Source: Pseudanabaena sp. (GTDB lineage: Bacteria; Cyanobacteriota; Cyanobacteriia; Pseudanabaenales; Pseudanabaenaceae). From it: a DNA stretch of 64,000 nt. A program made the translations under genes and the position numbers. The stretch spans positions 1 through 64,000 of the forward strand of contig QBMK01000003.1 of the NCBI GenBank assembly GCA_003249035.1. The letters are read 5' to 3'. The notes beneath the pieces are model-generated. The model was not told where the DNA came from. It saw only the letters and a list, made by a program, of their open reading frames with translations, and made no database searches. Below, piece by piece: positions 1 through 8,504 of this stretch. The first letter of the stretch is position 1, and the number at the start of each line of letters is the position of its first letter.

Positions 1-110
1 CAAAGGGGATCTCCCTGACTAAAGTGGATATGCGGGAAATTGAGAAGAGATTGGACCGTAATCCAGAATTACCGAAATGGGACATCCTGATTCGACCTAC
101 CAGTGGGTAA
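1..110 (+). CDS. 3' end of an unidentified protein
   Basis: The window opens inside a reading frame whose first full codon is at base 3 and which ends with TAA at 108-110, giving about 35 residues and closing with ILIRPTSG. The tail is charged and lacks a recognisable motif. I cannot name the family; the start lies outside the window. It converges on the ketoacyl synthase gene, with a hairpin between the two. Confidence 0.45.
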   Translation, partial: KGISLTKVDMREIEKRLDRNPELPKWDILIRPTSG

Positions 111-144
111 ATTCTTTCTTAGAAATCTCCTTACCTTGAGTTTT

Positions 145-173
145 ATAAAGATGACGCGAAGCATCATCTTTAT
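145..173. terminator. Hairpin between convergent genes
   Basis: Arms 145-157 and 161-173 pair over 13 bp with one mismatch around a GAA triloop closed by GC. The right arm overlaps the stop codon of the ketoacyl synthase gene. It is followed by a short T run on both strands, so it could serve both convergent genes. Confidence 0.55.
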
Positions 174-1330
174 ATGTTTTGACCAAAGGCGACGATCGCA
201 TTTTGACCGCCAAAGCCAAAGCTGAAATTAAGCGCATATTGAAGATTGGGCGATCGCTCTGCTTGTTCAACCATTCTCAAATCAAAAGCAGGAGTTTGCA
301 TTCCTACAGTGGGAGGCAAAATGCGATCGCGCAAAGCCAATAGACAAAATGCTGCCTCGATCATCCCTGTTGCCCCCAGCGTATGCCCTGTTGCCCCTTT
401 AGTGGCACTAACCTTACTATCAGGAAAAATTCTTTGGATTAACTCCGCTTCACGAGCATCATTCATCTGAGTGGCAGTGCCATGCACATTGATATAACCG
501 ATATCAGCAGCACTAATTTGCGATCGCCTCAAACAATCTTTAATTGCGATCGCCGCCATTTTATTGTCAGGATTCGGACTAGTAGCATGATAAGCATCAT
601 TAGTAATTCCCCAACCCAAAACTCTGCCATAAATTTGGCATCCTCGCTGTCTTGCAGATTCCAACGACTCTAGTACTAGCACGGCTGCCCCTTCCCCTAG
701 AGCAAAGCCTTCGCGCTCTTGACTGAATGGATACACACCAGATTTGGCTAATACATTGATTTTTTGAAATCCAGCTATCGTTAATGGTGAGATTGCTGCA
801 TCGGTTGCGCCAGCGATCGCTATGTTGCATTGTCCTGAACGGATTAATTCACAAGCTTGAGAGATCGCCCAGTTGGCAGTTGCACAGGCTGCCATCGGCG
901 CAAGTACTGGAGCTTGAGTTTGCAATAAATTAGCAATTTGCGCTGATATATTAGCTGGCTGGCATTGCCACCATTTACGTTCAATTAAGCCTTGTGCAGG
1001 CGCATCTAGAATTAATTCTAATTCTCTTTGATTACTTCGACTAGAACCAATAACCACTCCGCAGTTAGGTAATGGAACTTCAAGCTCGGCATCAGCGATC
1101 GCTTCTAAAGTAGATTTTTCTAATAAATCTTGCGATCTTGATGAGAGAGAATCCACTAAGTAATTAATCCTAGCAACAGGAAGTTGTAATTGATCGTCAA
1201 ATTTAATTCCTGATTTATTTGCTAAAAGTCTTTGCCAAGTATTTTCGCGACCAGATGCGATCGCTGTCATCATGCCAATGCCTGTTACAACAACTGTTGT
1301 CCTATCTGCTTCTCTATCCCAAGATTTCAT
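170..1330 (-). CDS. Beta-ketoacyl-ACP synthase II-like (KAS)
   Basis: A thiolase-fold condensing enzyme that would elongate acyl-ACP with malonyl-ACP in fatty acid or related polyketide-type synthesis. The catalytic triad is visible: Cys149 in AACATA, His283 in NVHGTATQMND and His316 in KGATGHTLGA. At 386 residues it is somewhat shorter than typical FabF (about 410). No acpP lies next to it, as it does beside the main fabF in many bacteria, so this may be the second KAS homologue seen in many cyanobacteria rather than the housekeeping FabF. The start is ATG at 1328-1330, which overlaps the end of the upstream Uma2-family gene by 17 bp, so the two are probably cotranscribed. Confidence 0.85.
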   Translation of the reverse strand: MKSWDREADRTTVVVTGIGMMTAIASGRENTWQRLLANKSGIKFDDQLQLPVARINYLVDSLSSRSQDLLEKSTLEAIADAELEVPLPNCGVVIGSSRSNQRELELILDAPAQGLIERKWWQCQPANISAQIANLLQTQAPVLAPMAACATANWAISQACELIRSGQCNIAIAGATDAAISPLTIAGFQKINVLAKSGVYPFSQEREGFALGEGAAVLVLESLESARQRGCQIYGRVLGWGITNDAYHATSPNPDNKMAAIAIKDCLRRSQISAADIGYINVHGTATQMNDAREAELIQRIFPDSKVSATKGATGHTLGATGMIEAAFCLLALRDRILPPTVGMQTPAFDLRMVEQAERSPNLQYALNFSFGFGGQNAIVAFGQNI

Positions 1331-1877
1331 CGACAGTAATACTTACATCAGGAAAAGCAAGAATAGATAAGTTGTGACCACGATAGAATTTCTGAATTTC
1401 TTGATAGCCATTCGTAGTGGGATGACGATAGACTTCTATGCAAGCACTATTAATATCAACTAACCAAACTTCAATAATTCCATCTTCAGCATAGAGAGGA
1501 ATTTTTAACTCGCGATCGCCATCAATTTTACTGTCAGCTACCTCGATTAATAGCAATACATCGCTAGGTTGTGGATGTCCTGATTCATAGAAGTCATCTT
1601 GATACTTCAGTAGCATGACATCTGGCTCTGGCTCAGAAGTATTATCCAAAGCCAAGGGATTCTGAATCCGAATTACAACCTTACCTGCAAGTTTTGTGGC
1701 AAATGCATAATTACAACGATCTACGCAAGCTGCATATCTTCGACCAATCGGCGACATTTTAATTTTTTCTCCGCGAATTAATTCCACACGCTCACCATTA
1801 GCGATTATTCCAGATTCTGCCATCTGATAATATTCTTTGACCGTGAAGAGTCTCTTGAGTAATGCTGTCGTTGGCAT
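1314..1877 (-). CDS. Uma2 family (DUF820) putative endonuclease
   Basis: A 187-residue protein of the Uma2/DUF820 family, hugely expanded in cyanobacteria and built on a PD-(D/E)xK restriction-like fold. Visible hallmarks are the VELIRGE segment near residue 30, PEPDVMLL near 95, LLIEVADS near 110 and a lysine in KIPLYAEDGI near 130, which together supply the acidic/Lys active site. The substrate is unknown for nearly all members. It overlaps the ketoacyl synthase start by 17 bp, suggesting a shared transcript but not a shared function. Confidence 0.85.
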   Translation of the reverse strand: MPTTALLKRLFTVKEYYQMAESGIIANGERVELIRGEKIKMSPIGRRYAACVDRCNYAFATKLAGKVVIRIQNPLALDNTSEPEPDVMLLKYQDDFYESGHPQPSDVLLLIEVADSKIDGDRELKIPLYAEDGIIEVWLVDINSACIEVYRHPTTNGYQEIQKFYRGHNLSILAFPDVSITVDEILG

Positions 1878-1945
1878 ATATGTGCTTCCGTAGAATTGGT
1901 TTTATTTTAACCTTAATTTTTTCTATACGGCACTATGGGTACAGC

Positions 1946-1988
1946 AAAACTTTTGAAAGTGCTGCAAATCTGTACTTTCAAAAGTTTT
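1946..1988 (-). terminator. Hairpin after the Ig-like/propeller gene
   Basis: Arms 1946-1960 and 1974-1988 form a perfect 15-bp AT-rich stem with a 13-nt loop, just downstream of the stop codon of the minus-strand gene ending at 2005. Confidence 0.5.
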
Positions 1989-2004
1989 CTTTGGTTTTAA
2001 TTCC

Positions 2005-3501
2005 TTATGGTAACCAGCGTGGAACCGTACCGAACATTGGCAATACATCTGGTTGCAGAGGATTTGCGCCTTGATTATTATTAATAGGCAACATAATTAA
2101 CTGGGTTGGAACTTGAGGAGTGCGAGAGTTTCTAGACGCTTGAGCAGAATCTTCTGAAATAGGCGGAGAATTAGAAGAATCTTTATCACTAGGAATAATA
2201 GAGTTTAAGAGAATTGATTGACCATCAGGAGCAATATTGAATTGAATTTCTCTTTGGGATGGGAGTTCTAAAAGTCTCCGTAATTTTGTGGATTCTATAT
2301 TAATCGCAGCAAGATAGGGCTTCTCTCGAAAGATATTTTTGGCAGTATCTTGCTCCACGTCAGTTAGTAAGGAATAGATAGTTTTTTCCTCTGGATCAAA
2401 CTGAGCACCAAGAATAGAGCCGTTAATTTTAACGAGTTCTTTTTGTAGACCTTGATTATTTACCAAATATAGCGATCTCGTATAGTCTTTATTAAATTTA
2501 ATCATGGCGGCTTGTGTGCCGCTTCTACCAAAATTTAGAACCGTACCGAATCTTGGGAGAAAGTCCAACGGTGGGGCTTGCGGCTCAAGAGGCAAAATCG
2601 CAACTCCTTCGCCTTGAGCGATCGCCACCGACGCGCTGTCGGGCGTAAACATAAAATCGCCCCCCGGCTTATTATCAAGCGCTCTTGGTTGTTCGTTATC
2701 TCTGATGAGCCAGAGTCCATAGCTGCCGACTTGTTGGCGACTAAGTCGCTGCACCAAGATGTTTTTGCCATCTGGCGAGAGATCGAATTTAAAGTTTTGA
2801 AAGTCATCACTACCGAGTATAGGTTTGATTTCTGGCGGATTTGACGTTAAACGATCTTCGCGATCGATTCCCGTCGTTACCACATAGAGTTTTTGGTCAA
2901 GTAAGCTTTGCCCCACCGCTTCAATCGCCCCAAAGAGAATCTTTTGGCGATCAGGATAAATCCGAAAATCGAGGACAGACAAATTAGCAGGTGTTAAAAC
3001 ACGCTTATTCTTTTGTAGCACATCGTAAAGTATAAGGCGACCTTTTTCTTCACCCTGCAAGCCTATATACGCAAAATAAGGATTTGGAGTTGTAAAATTA
3101 CCAGCAAATGGTTCAATCGATCTTTTATTGCCAGACTCACTAGCAAAGCGATCGTAGGCATTTTCTAGTTTGACTGTATAGGATTTGCCATAGGTGGCTG
3201 GAGCCAATGGCGTATATGACATACTCCGCGATGACCAGCTGACTTTGCCTTGGAGAGGAGGATCAAATTTTAGGTTTTTCTCAACGCTGTCTCGATCCAT
3301 TGGGCGATTAAATGTTAAAGAAAAAGAAATATTGGTAGCATCAATCTTCTGTCCTTGCCAACTAAAATCTTTTACTTGTGGCGCTGTGCGATCGCCTACC
3401 CACAACAATATGGCGATCGCTACAGCCAACAATGTTGCTAAGCCAATCGCATAGCGATCGAGCGGTTGAGAAAACCATTTAAAGCGTGGGCTAAGTTGCA
3501 T
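2005..3501 (-). CDS. Membrane-anchored Ig-like and beta-propeller-like protein
   Basis: 498 residues. A single membrane segment at about 17-37 (YAIGLATLLAVAIAILLW) anchors an extracytoplasmic body. Residues about 42-140 look like a bacterial Ig-like domain of the SbsA/Big_5 type (FSLTFNRPMDRDSVEKNL, then SYTPLAPATYGKSYTVKL). The following 300 residues contain repeated short beta blades such as DLSPDGKNILVQR and NIAPDGQSILL, typical of TolB/WD40-like propellers. The C-terminus is Ser/Pro-rich. The function is unknown; such proteins are usually envelope proteins binding polymers or partner proteins. It is a single gene on the minus strand, ended by a hairpin. Confidence 0.7.
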   Translation of the reverse strand: MQLSPRFKWFSQPLDRYAIGLATLLAVAIAILLWVGDRTAPQVKDFSWQGQKIDATNISFSLTFNRPMDRDSVEKNLKFDPPLQGKVSWSSRSMSYTPLAPATYGKSYTVKLENAYDRFASESGNKRSIEPFAGNFTTPNPYFAYIGLQGEEKGRLILYDVLQKNKRVLTPANLSVLDFRIYPDRQKILFGAIEAVGQSLLDQKLYVVTTGIDREDRLTSNPPEIKPILGSDDFQNFKFDLSPDGKNILVQRLSRQQVGSYGLWLIRDNEQPRALDNKPGGDFMFTPDSASVAIAQGEGVAILPLEPQAPPLDFLPRFGTVLNFGRSGTQAAMIKFNKDYTRSLYLVNNQGLQKELVKINGSILGAQFDPEEKTIYSLLTDVEQDTAKNIFREKPYLAAINIESTKLRRLLELPSQREIQFNIAPDGQSILLNSIIPSDKDSSNSPPISEDSAQASRNSRTPQVPTQLIMLPINNNQGANPLQPDVLPMFGTVPRWLP

Positions 3502-3588
3502 GTCAGCTTATTTACACCGAAAGACACGGATATTATTAAAGTAAATCGTAAAGAGAGGCGCATCGCGCCCCCATTTATTTTTTGTGTT

Positions 3589-4518
3589 TTAGCGAAAAAG
3601 CTTTTTACCTTCTAAAGAACGGAAATATACGGTTCCCATAGTCGATAAAAAAATGAAATAACTGACAATCTGATTTGCGTATAACTTATCAGAATAACCA
3701 AACAAAGTTGAGAAGATAATCCCAGGAAATTTATCGGCAGGTAATATCGAAGAAGTATCTGTAACCTGCGAGCCTAGAGTGAACCATTCTATTACTCGAC
3801 GAGGTGGATCGAAAAACTCATATGATTGAGTTACAGGATTGAAAACTTTGTCAATCGTATTAGCGAGATCGAATGCGGAAAGAGAAGTAATTACTAATCC
3901 TGAAACAATTAGTAACAAGATAACTCCTAAAACTTGAAAGAACGCGCGAATATTTAGCTTGACACCAAACTTAAACATAGCTAGCCCGATCGCGATGGCA
4001 GCAAAAATTCCTGCAACACAGCCAATCGCAGGTGCATACTGAGCCATCCCTGATTGTGATTGGTCGGGAGATAGTGTACCTGCAATAAATAGAACTGTTT
4101 CTGCGCCTTCCCGTAAGACTGCAACTGCAATCAGGGTAAATACGCCCCAACCTGCTTTGCGAATTTCCGCCGAGCTAAGTGCTTTCTCGACATTAGCTTG
4201 AACTTGATGGCGCATGGTTTTGGCTTGCTGAGTCATCCAAATCAACATCCAACTCAACATTACGATCGCCGCCAGCGAGAAAATTCCTTTAGTCAAATAA
4301 TAGATCGTACCGCTAAAGCCACCAAGCAGTTTCTGAGCGATCGCGCCCATGACGCTACTGACGAATAAACCTGCCGCCACCCCTAAATAGACCCATTTTT
4401 GTAGATTAGCTTGCTTTGCTTGCATCAAATACGCCAACACTATTCCCACAACTAAAGTTGCCTCTGTGCCTTCTCTAAGGGTGATCAAGAAGGTCGGCAG
4501 TGCGCTACTAAAATCCAT
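3589..4518 (-). CDS. FTR1/EfeU-family iron permease
   Basis: 309-residue multi-pass inner-membrane protein of the oxidase-dependent iron transporter family (yeast Ftr1, E. coli EfeU). Both signature motifs are present: REGTEA near residue 16 (first REGxE) and LREGAETVLFIAG near 132-144 (second REGxE). About seven hydrophobic segments are visible, with an N-out start on a short leader. No efeO or efeB lies alongside; instead a small lipoprotein with a helix-hairpin-helix domain precedes it, 7 bp upstream, so the two form an operon. It probably imports ferric or ferrous iron across the cytoplasmic membrane. Confidence 0.88.
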   Translation of the reverse strand: MDFSSALPTFLITLREGTEATLVVGIVLAYLMQAKQANLQKWVYLGVAAGLFVSSVMGAIAQKLLGGFSGTIYYLTKGIFSLAAIVMLSWMLIWMTQQAKTMRHQVQANVEKALSSAEIRKAGWGVFTLIAVAVLREGAETVLFIAGTLSPDQSQSGMAQYAPAIGCVAGIFAAIAIGLAMFKFGVKLNIRAFFQVLGVILLLIVSGLVITSLSAFDLANTIDKVFNPVTQSYEFFDPPRRVIEWFTLGSQVTDTSSILPADKFPGIIFSTLFGYSDKLYANQIVSYFIFLSTMGTVYFRSLEGKKLFR

Positions 4519-4525
4519 ACTTTCT

Positions 4526-4894
4526 TTACTTTTTAGTTTCAGTGGTAACTAAATTTTGAATTAATTTAAATTCTTCAGGGGAGATTACTTTTTTCGATAC
4601 AAGGTCATCAATTTGTTTATAGGGTCTGCCACCTTGAATACGCTCTGATAGCGAAGGCTTAGTACCTGGCAGTTCCAATTTGTCGAGTTCAGCGATCGGG
4701 GCTGTGTTGATATCAATTTTGCTGGATTTAGCTTCCGTAGATGCTGCCGAAGTAGGTGATGAAGCTGTAGAAGTCGTATTAGCTCCAGACTTAGGAGCTT
4801 CTGAGGTGGCTGTGCTAGTACAGCCGTTTGTAACCAAACAAAAAACAAGACCTGAAAGTATTAGGGGAGTATAAGAAAAAATGGATTTAATCAC
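4526..4894 (-). CDS. Lipoprotein with ComEA-like helix-hairpin-helix
   Basis: 122 residues. The N-terminus is hydrophobic and ends in a lipobox-like VTNGC (Cys25), followed by a Ser/Thr/Ala-rich linker. Residues about 58-118 form a helix-hairpin-helix unit of the ComEA/PsbU kind (KIDINTAPIAELDKL, then LSERIQGGRPYKQIDDL). ComEA binds DNA outside the membrane; PsbU uses the same fold in photosystem II. Here it sits 7 bp upstream of the FTR1 permease, so a role in iron capture or as a permease partner is possible, but that is inference from context only. Confidence 0.7.
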   Translation of the reverse strand: MIKSIFSYTPLILSGLVFCLVTNGCTSTATSEAPKSGANTTSTASSPTSAASTEAKSSKIDINTAPIAELDKLELPGTKPSLSERIQGGRPYKQIDDLVSKKVISPEEFKLIQNLVTTETKK

Positions 4895-5080
4895 AGAAAA
4901 TCTGCCAAGTAATAAAATTTAGTGTTAGAAATTTGTCTTTGTTGCTCACAAATCACATGCAGGAGCATTAATCAAATTATTTGCTGATTAACTATATTTA
5001 TACACTAAAGAGAATTAATTGCAATATCGATTTATTTTTGTTATCACAAATTTTTATCGATATAAAACTTAGGCAAAACC

Positions 5081-5120
5081 CATATTATAGTTGCGGTTGA
5101 GGCGACACAACTATAATATG
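5081..5120. repeat. Inverted repeat in the 4895-5161 intergenic gap
   Basis: Arms 5081-5093 and 5108-5120 are a perfect 13-bp inverted repeat with a 14-nt loop. Part of the loop, TGAGGCGACAC at 5098-5108, recurs directly at 5144-5154. It lies downstream of the ATPase gene (minus strand), so it may be its terminator. The rest of this 267-bp gap is AT-rich and shows no gene. Confidence 0.45.
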
Positions 5121-5161
5121 AGTCTATGTCTTTAATCAAAAAATGAGGCGACACGGAGCTA

Positions 5162-6223
5162 TTAGCCAAAGGAAATGATGAGGTAGGAATCCTGAAACTT
5201 AGCGCCTGTAGCTTGTTTACCTGCTAGCTCATTTGGCAAGAAAATATTACGGCGTTGATCACCTGCTTCGATGGTGACTTCTGGCCCAAGCTGGATTAGC
5301 TTGACCTGTTTTTTATTGAATGTCGGTAAAAATAACTTGACTTGCTTCGTTACAGAATTTATTTCAATGGGTTTTGGTGCAAGATTAGCAAGATGATCAG
5401 GAATTGTTAACTCAGTAACCTGATCGGGGATTTGGCATACTGCAAGAGGCTCAAAATCTGAATCGGTAATCTGATCTCTAGAAAATACGCCGCCAACAGT
5501 TAACCCGATCTGTTGGGCACTACCCCATAAATATTTAGCTGTAGCGATCGCATAGGGATCTCCAGTCGTTACCAAATAAGCCGCCACGCGACTCGGATCG
5601 TTAACTGCTTTTTGCCCGCGTGTTAGTACCGAGGACATTTCACCAGCCTGTTGCGAAATATCATCGGTGCTAGAAACTTGCAGAATGCTTCTTAAAATTG
5701 GCTCAACAAAAGGTGATATTGCTTGACCTATCGCAGAACCTGTTAGTACTTGTTTAAAGCGACGCAAATACCATCCTAAAATTTCTGGCATCCCTAGCAT
5801 TCGTAAGGCTTCTAGATCGCCCATGCCATCGTAAATAATTACGTCATACTTGCCTTCGGCATCGCGTTCACGCAAAAAACTCAATCCTAAAGCTGAATCC
5901 ATACCTGGTAAAATGCCAAGCTCTTGACCATAAACTTCTTTAAAGAAAGGAGTACGCAGAAATTGGCTTTCCAAGCCTTTCATCTTGTCCCAATACTTTT
6001 CCAGCAGAACGGTTGATTGCAAATGTACGGCTGCAAAATTTGGTGCAACTAATTGTGGTTCACTGCTCAGATCTACACCTAGTCTCATACTGAGAGTGTC
6101 ACCTACTTGTTGGCCAACATACAAAACTTGTTTGTTCTGGGCTGCAAAAGCCCGCGCGGCAGCGATCGCAGTTGTTGTTTTGCCAACGCCACCCTTACCG
6201 ATAAATGTCAGAATTAGGCTCAT
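5162..6223 (-). CDS. Get3/ArsA-like ATPase with HSP20-like tail
   Basis: 353 residues. A deviant Walker A, GKGGVGKTT at 9-17, marks the SIMIBI class ATPases that include Get3 (tail-anchored protein targeting) and ArsA (arsenite pump ATPase). Switch-like DVIIYDGMGD lies near 125-135. The last 90 residues (from about KQVKLFLPTFNKKQVKL) look like the alpha-crystallin/HSP20-type domain fused to some bacterial ArsA homologues. The arsenite-binding cysteines of true ArsA are not obvious, and there is no arsB nearby, so a chaperone or targeting role is more likely. Its start overlaps the end of the HU gene by 4 bp (ATGA), so translation is probably coupled. Confidence 0.8.
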   Translation of the reverse strand: MSLILTFIGKGGVGKTTTAIAAARAFAAQNKQVLYVGQQVGDTLSMRLGVDLSSEPQLVAPNFAAVHLQSTVLLEKYWDKMKGLESQFLRTPFFKEVYGQELGILPGMDSALGLSFLRERDAEGKYDVIIYDGMGDLEALRMLGMPEILGWYLRRFKQVLTGSAIGQAISPFVEPILRSILQVSSTDDISQQAGEMSSVLTRGQKAVNDPSRVAAYLVTTGDPYAIATAKYLWGSAQQIGLTVGGVFSRDQITDSDFEPLAVCQIPDQVTELTIPDHLANLAPKPIEINSVTKQVKLFLPTFNKKQVKLIQLGPEVTIEAGDQRRNIFLPNELAGKQATGAKFQDSYLIISFG

Positions 6224-6525
6224 TGGGTTTTCTCATTAGGCTTTTGCACCATCTTTTTCAGATTAGGACTGGGAGTAAAATGGGGAACAATAACTTCGGG
6301 AATCGTAATTGGCTGATGTGTTCGAGGGTGACTTCCTATACGTGCACGACGGTGATGTACTCCAAACTTACCAAAACCGCTCAATGTTATAGACTGGTGA
6401 TTGGATAAAGCTTCAGTGACACAGGTTAAAATCGCTTCAAGGCTAGCGGAAGCCATGCTATGGCTTAGCCCATCAACCTCTGCCATCATGCTGCGAATGA
6501 TATCTTGCCGATTAATATCTGCCAT
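6220..6525 (-). CDS. HU/IHF-family DNA-binding protein
   Basis: 101 residues. The family core is clear: N-terminal helices (NRQDIIRSMMAEVDGL), then SITLSGFGKFGVHHRRAR and PRTHQPITIP, the beta arm that inserts into the minor groove, although the usual RxGRNPxTG is altered to ARIGSHPRTHQP. A 12-residue basic tail follows. It would bend DNA as a nucleoid protein. The last codons overlap the Get3-like ATPase gene by 4 bp. The divergent arm suggests this is an accessory paralogue rather than the main HU. Confidence 0.85.
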   Translation of the reverse strand: MADINRQDIIRSMMAEVDGLSHSMASASLEAILTCVTEALSNHQSITLSGFGKFGVHHRRARIGSHPRTHQPITIPEVIVPHFTPSPNLKKMVQKPNEKTQ

Positions 6526-6544
6526 AGGGCTAATTAGTGATAAT

Positions 6545-6567
6545 GATGCCGCACAATGCGCGGCATC
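6545..6567 (-). terminator. Short GC hairpin downstream of the DUF2862 gene
   Basis: Arms 6545-6552 and 6560-6567 form an 8-bp stem with a 7-nt loop, between the DUF2862 gene and the HU gene on the minus strand. There is no long T run, so it may attenuate rather than end transcription. Confidence 0.4.
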
Positions 6568-6576
6568 ACAACTGCT

Positions 6577-6771
6577 TTAGACAACTGATTCTAGCTCATC
6601 TGCAAAAAACCAAGATTTGGTGCTGTCAGGGAATTTGACGACGTAGCCCCATTTGCTACCATCCATAATTTTTTCTTCTTTAATGACTCCGATCTCGCCG
6701 ACTTTATTAGCGATCGCCTTACCGCTACCATCTTTGAAACTACGAACACGAACTTTTTGACCAACTTGCAT
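6577..6771 (-). CDS. DUF2862 family small protein
   Basis: 64 residues, matching the cyanobacterial and plastid DUF2862 family in length and layout: VGQKVRVRSF at the start, GEIGVIKEEK in the middle and a KSWFFADELE tail. The shape (short beta-rich protein with an SH3-like pattern) suggests a small binding domain. The function is unknown. It is transcribed divergently from panB, sharing a 144-bp gap. Confidence 0.8.
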   Translation of the reverse strand: MQVGQKVRVRSFKDGSGKAIANKVGEIGVIKEEKIMDGSKWGYVVKFPDSTKSWFFADELESVV

Positions 6772-6853
6772 AATGTTTGCTTCTCGTACCGAACTCGATA
6801 AATCTTTTGCGTTTGCTTTAAAAAGTTTACATTAGATGTTAGCTCTATAAAAT

Positions 6854-6908
6854 AAAGAACCAATTTGTTGTGACGTGACTCTGCCGCGCCACAACAAATT
6901 AGTTCTTT
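6854..6908. promoter_or_regulatory. Long hairpin immediately upstream of panB
   Basis: Arms 6854-6872 and 6890-6908 pair over 19 bp with one mismatch and enclose a 17-nt GC-rich loop. The right arm ends 7 nt before the panB ATG, so in the mRNA it would cover the ribosome-binding region. There is no Shine-Dalgarno between hairpin and ATG. The gap is also the divergent promoter region for the DUF2862 gene. It could be a translational control element or a mobile hairpin repeat. Confidence 0.45.
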
Positions 6909-6915
6909 ACTACTC

Positions 6916-7701
6916 ATGAGAAATGCCCCTATGCCAGTAACGATCGCCCAATTGCAAAAATGGAAACAGCAAAAAAAGCCGATCGCGGCGCTGACGGCAA
7001 GTGACTATGCGATCGCTAAACTGCTTGACCAAGCAGGCGTGGATATGATTTTGGTAGGGGATTCTTTGGCGATGGTGACGCTTGGTTATAAAAATACTTT
7101 GCCTGTTACTCTCGATGCAATGATCCATCATGCTCAGGCAGTTGGTCGTGGTGTTGAGAATGCTTTCCTAATTGTCGATATGCCATTTCTTAGCTATCAA
7201 GTTAGTGCTGAAGAGGCGATGCGATCGGCTGGGCGTATTTTTAAAGAAACCGATGCACGCGGCATCAAACTTGAGGGTGGCTATCCCGATATGGTTGAGA
7301 CTATTCGCAAATTGGTACAGGCGGGAATGCCTGTAATGGGGCATGTAGGATTAACACCGCAATCAGTACATCGGATTGGTTATAGGGTTCAGGGCGGAAC
7401 TCCTGAGGCAGCCGCAGAAATTTTGCATCAATCTAAAGCTTTAGTGGAAGCTGGTATTTTCGCTCTCTTATTAGAAAATATTCCTACAGAGTTAGCAACT
7501 AAGATTACGGAACTTATTCCAGTACCTACAATTGGTATTGGTGCGGGTCAAGGCTGTGATGGACAGATTCTGGTAACTCACGATGTCTTAGGTTTATCCG
7601 ACTGGCAACCGCCTTTTGCCCATAAGTATGTAGACCTAAATAGCATAATTACGGAAGCAGTTAAGCAATATTGCCAAGATGTGCGAAAGCCCAAGAATTA
7701 A
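6916..7701 (+). CDS. panB: Ketopantoate hydroxymethyltransferase
   Basis: Catalyses the folate-dependent hydroxymethylation of 2-oxoisovalerate to ketopantoate, the first committed step of pantothenate and CoA synthesis, in the cytoplasm. 261 residues, the usual length. Family motifs are intact: [16 protein letters not shown] and [11 protein letters not shown] (metal-binding Asp), [33 protein letters not shown] and [18 protein letters not shown] at 6916 is the first in frame; ATG at 6931 ([10 protein letters not shown]) is an alternative. The last codons (KPKN) lie inside the large convergent hairpin shared with the AlkD gene. Confidence 0.95.
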   Translation: MRNAPMPVTIAQLQKWKQQKKPIAALTASDYAIAKLLDQAGVDMILVGDSLAMVTLGYKNTLPVTLDAMIHHAQAVGRGVENAFLIVDMPFLSYQVSAEEAMRSAGRIFKETDARGIKLEGGYPDMVETIRKLVQAGMPVMGHVGLTPQSVHRIGYRVQGGTPEAAAEILHQSKALVEAGIFALLLENIPTELATKITELIPVPTIGIGAGQGCDGQILVTHDVLGLSDWQPPFAHKYVDLNSIITEAVKQYCQDVRKPKN

Positions 7702-7740
7702 GTGTCGGCACGAATTGCCGACACTTAATTCTTGGGCTTT
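7686..7740. terminator. 25-bp perfect palindromic bidirectional terminator
   Basis: Arms 7686-7710 and 7716-7740 are perfectly complementary over 25 bp with a 5-nt loop (CGAAT). It includes the stop codons of both convergent genes, so each gene's last codons sit in one arm. The symmetry makes both proteins end in KPKN. Confidence 0.75.
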
Positions 7741-8435
7741 GACAAATATGCTTTTCGGTTTGGTTCATCAAAATGCTCGATCGCATAGCGCAGCATTGTG
7801 CGGGGCATTTGTTGACAATAGATATCCAAAAAACCTACTAAAATCTGACGATCTTGTTTGCCAACTTCACGTAACATCCAGCCAACTGCTTTGTGAATGA
7901 GATCGTGAGAATGATTTAACAGAATTATGGCAATTTCGAGAGTGTCGGCAAACTGTTGATGCTTGATAAATTCTAAAGTAGAAACAATTGCGATTCTCTG
8001 TTCCCAAAGATTTTGTGATCGGGCTAGTTCATGTAGAATCTTGCGGTTTTGATGCAGTAAATGTACGCCCAAAATCTGACGGCAGGTGACATCCACTAAA
8101 TCCCAGTTATTGATCCATTTGGTATGATTGAGATAGAACTTAAATATTTCTTCTCTTTTAAAAGTATCGGCTTTAGGATATTGATAGGTGAGAATCAACA
8201 GCGCGGTAAGACGATATTCATGAATGTCTGTTTTTAGAAGCTTTTCTATCTCATTGAAGCTAAGACTGATAAATTTTTTGGCTAATAGCCGTTGTTCGGG
8301 CACGGTAATACCTAAAAAGCGATCGCCTTCTCCATATTCGCCTTTACCCGTTTTGAAAAAACGAGAAAGTGTAATAGCTTTTGTTGGACTAGCCAATGCA
8401 TCTAGCTCAATCTTAAGATCGGCTTGTGTTAGCAT
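7725..8435 (-). CDS. AlkD-type DNA alkylation repair glycosylase
   Basis: 236 residues of HEAT-like helical repeats, the fold of AlkC/AlkD DNA glycosylases, which excise cationic alkylpurines such as 3- and 7-methyladenine/guanine without base flipping. Conserved features are GITVPEQRLLAKK near 42-54, NNWDLVD near 110-116 (Trp and Asp of the active cleft) and HKAVGWMLREVGK near 182-194 (Arg). Length fits the family. It converges on panB and its stop codon is in the shared palindrome. Confidence 0.88.
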   Translation of the reverse strand: MLTQADLKIELDALASPTKAITLSRFFKTGKGEYGEGDRFLGITVPEQRLLAKKFISLSFNEIEKLLKTDIHEYRLTALLILTYQYPKADTFKREEIFKFYLNHTKWINNWDLVDVTCRQILGVHLLHQNRKILHELARSQNLWEQRIAIVSTLEFIKHQQFADTLEIAIILLNHSHDLIHKAVGWMLREVGKQDRQILVGFLDIYCQQMPRTMLRYAIEHFDEPNRKAYLSKPKN

Positions 8436-8504
8436 AATTTATAAGGGTATTTTTCGTTTATATTAACTTTTCTTTGCCCTAGTCAGATGGACAGGTAAAA
8501 TCAA

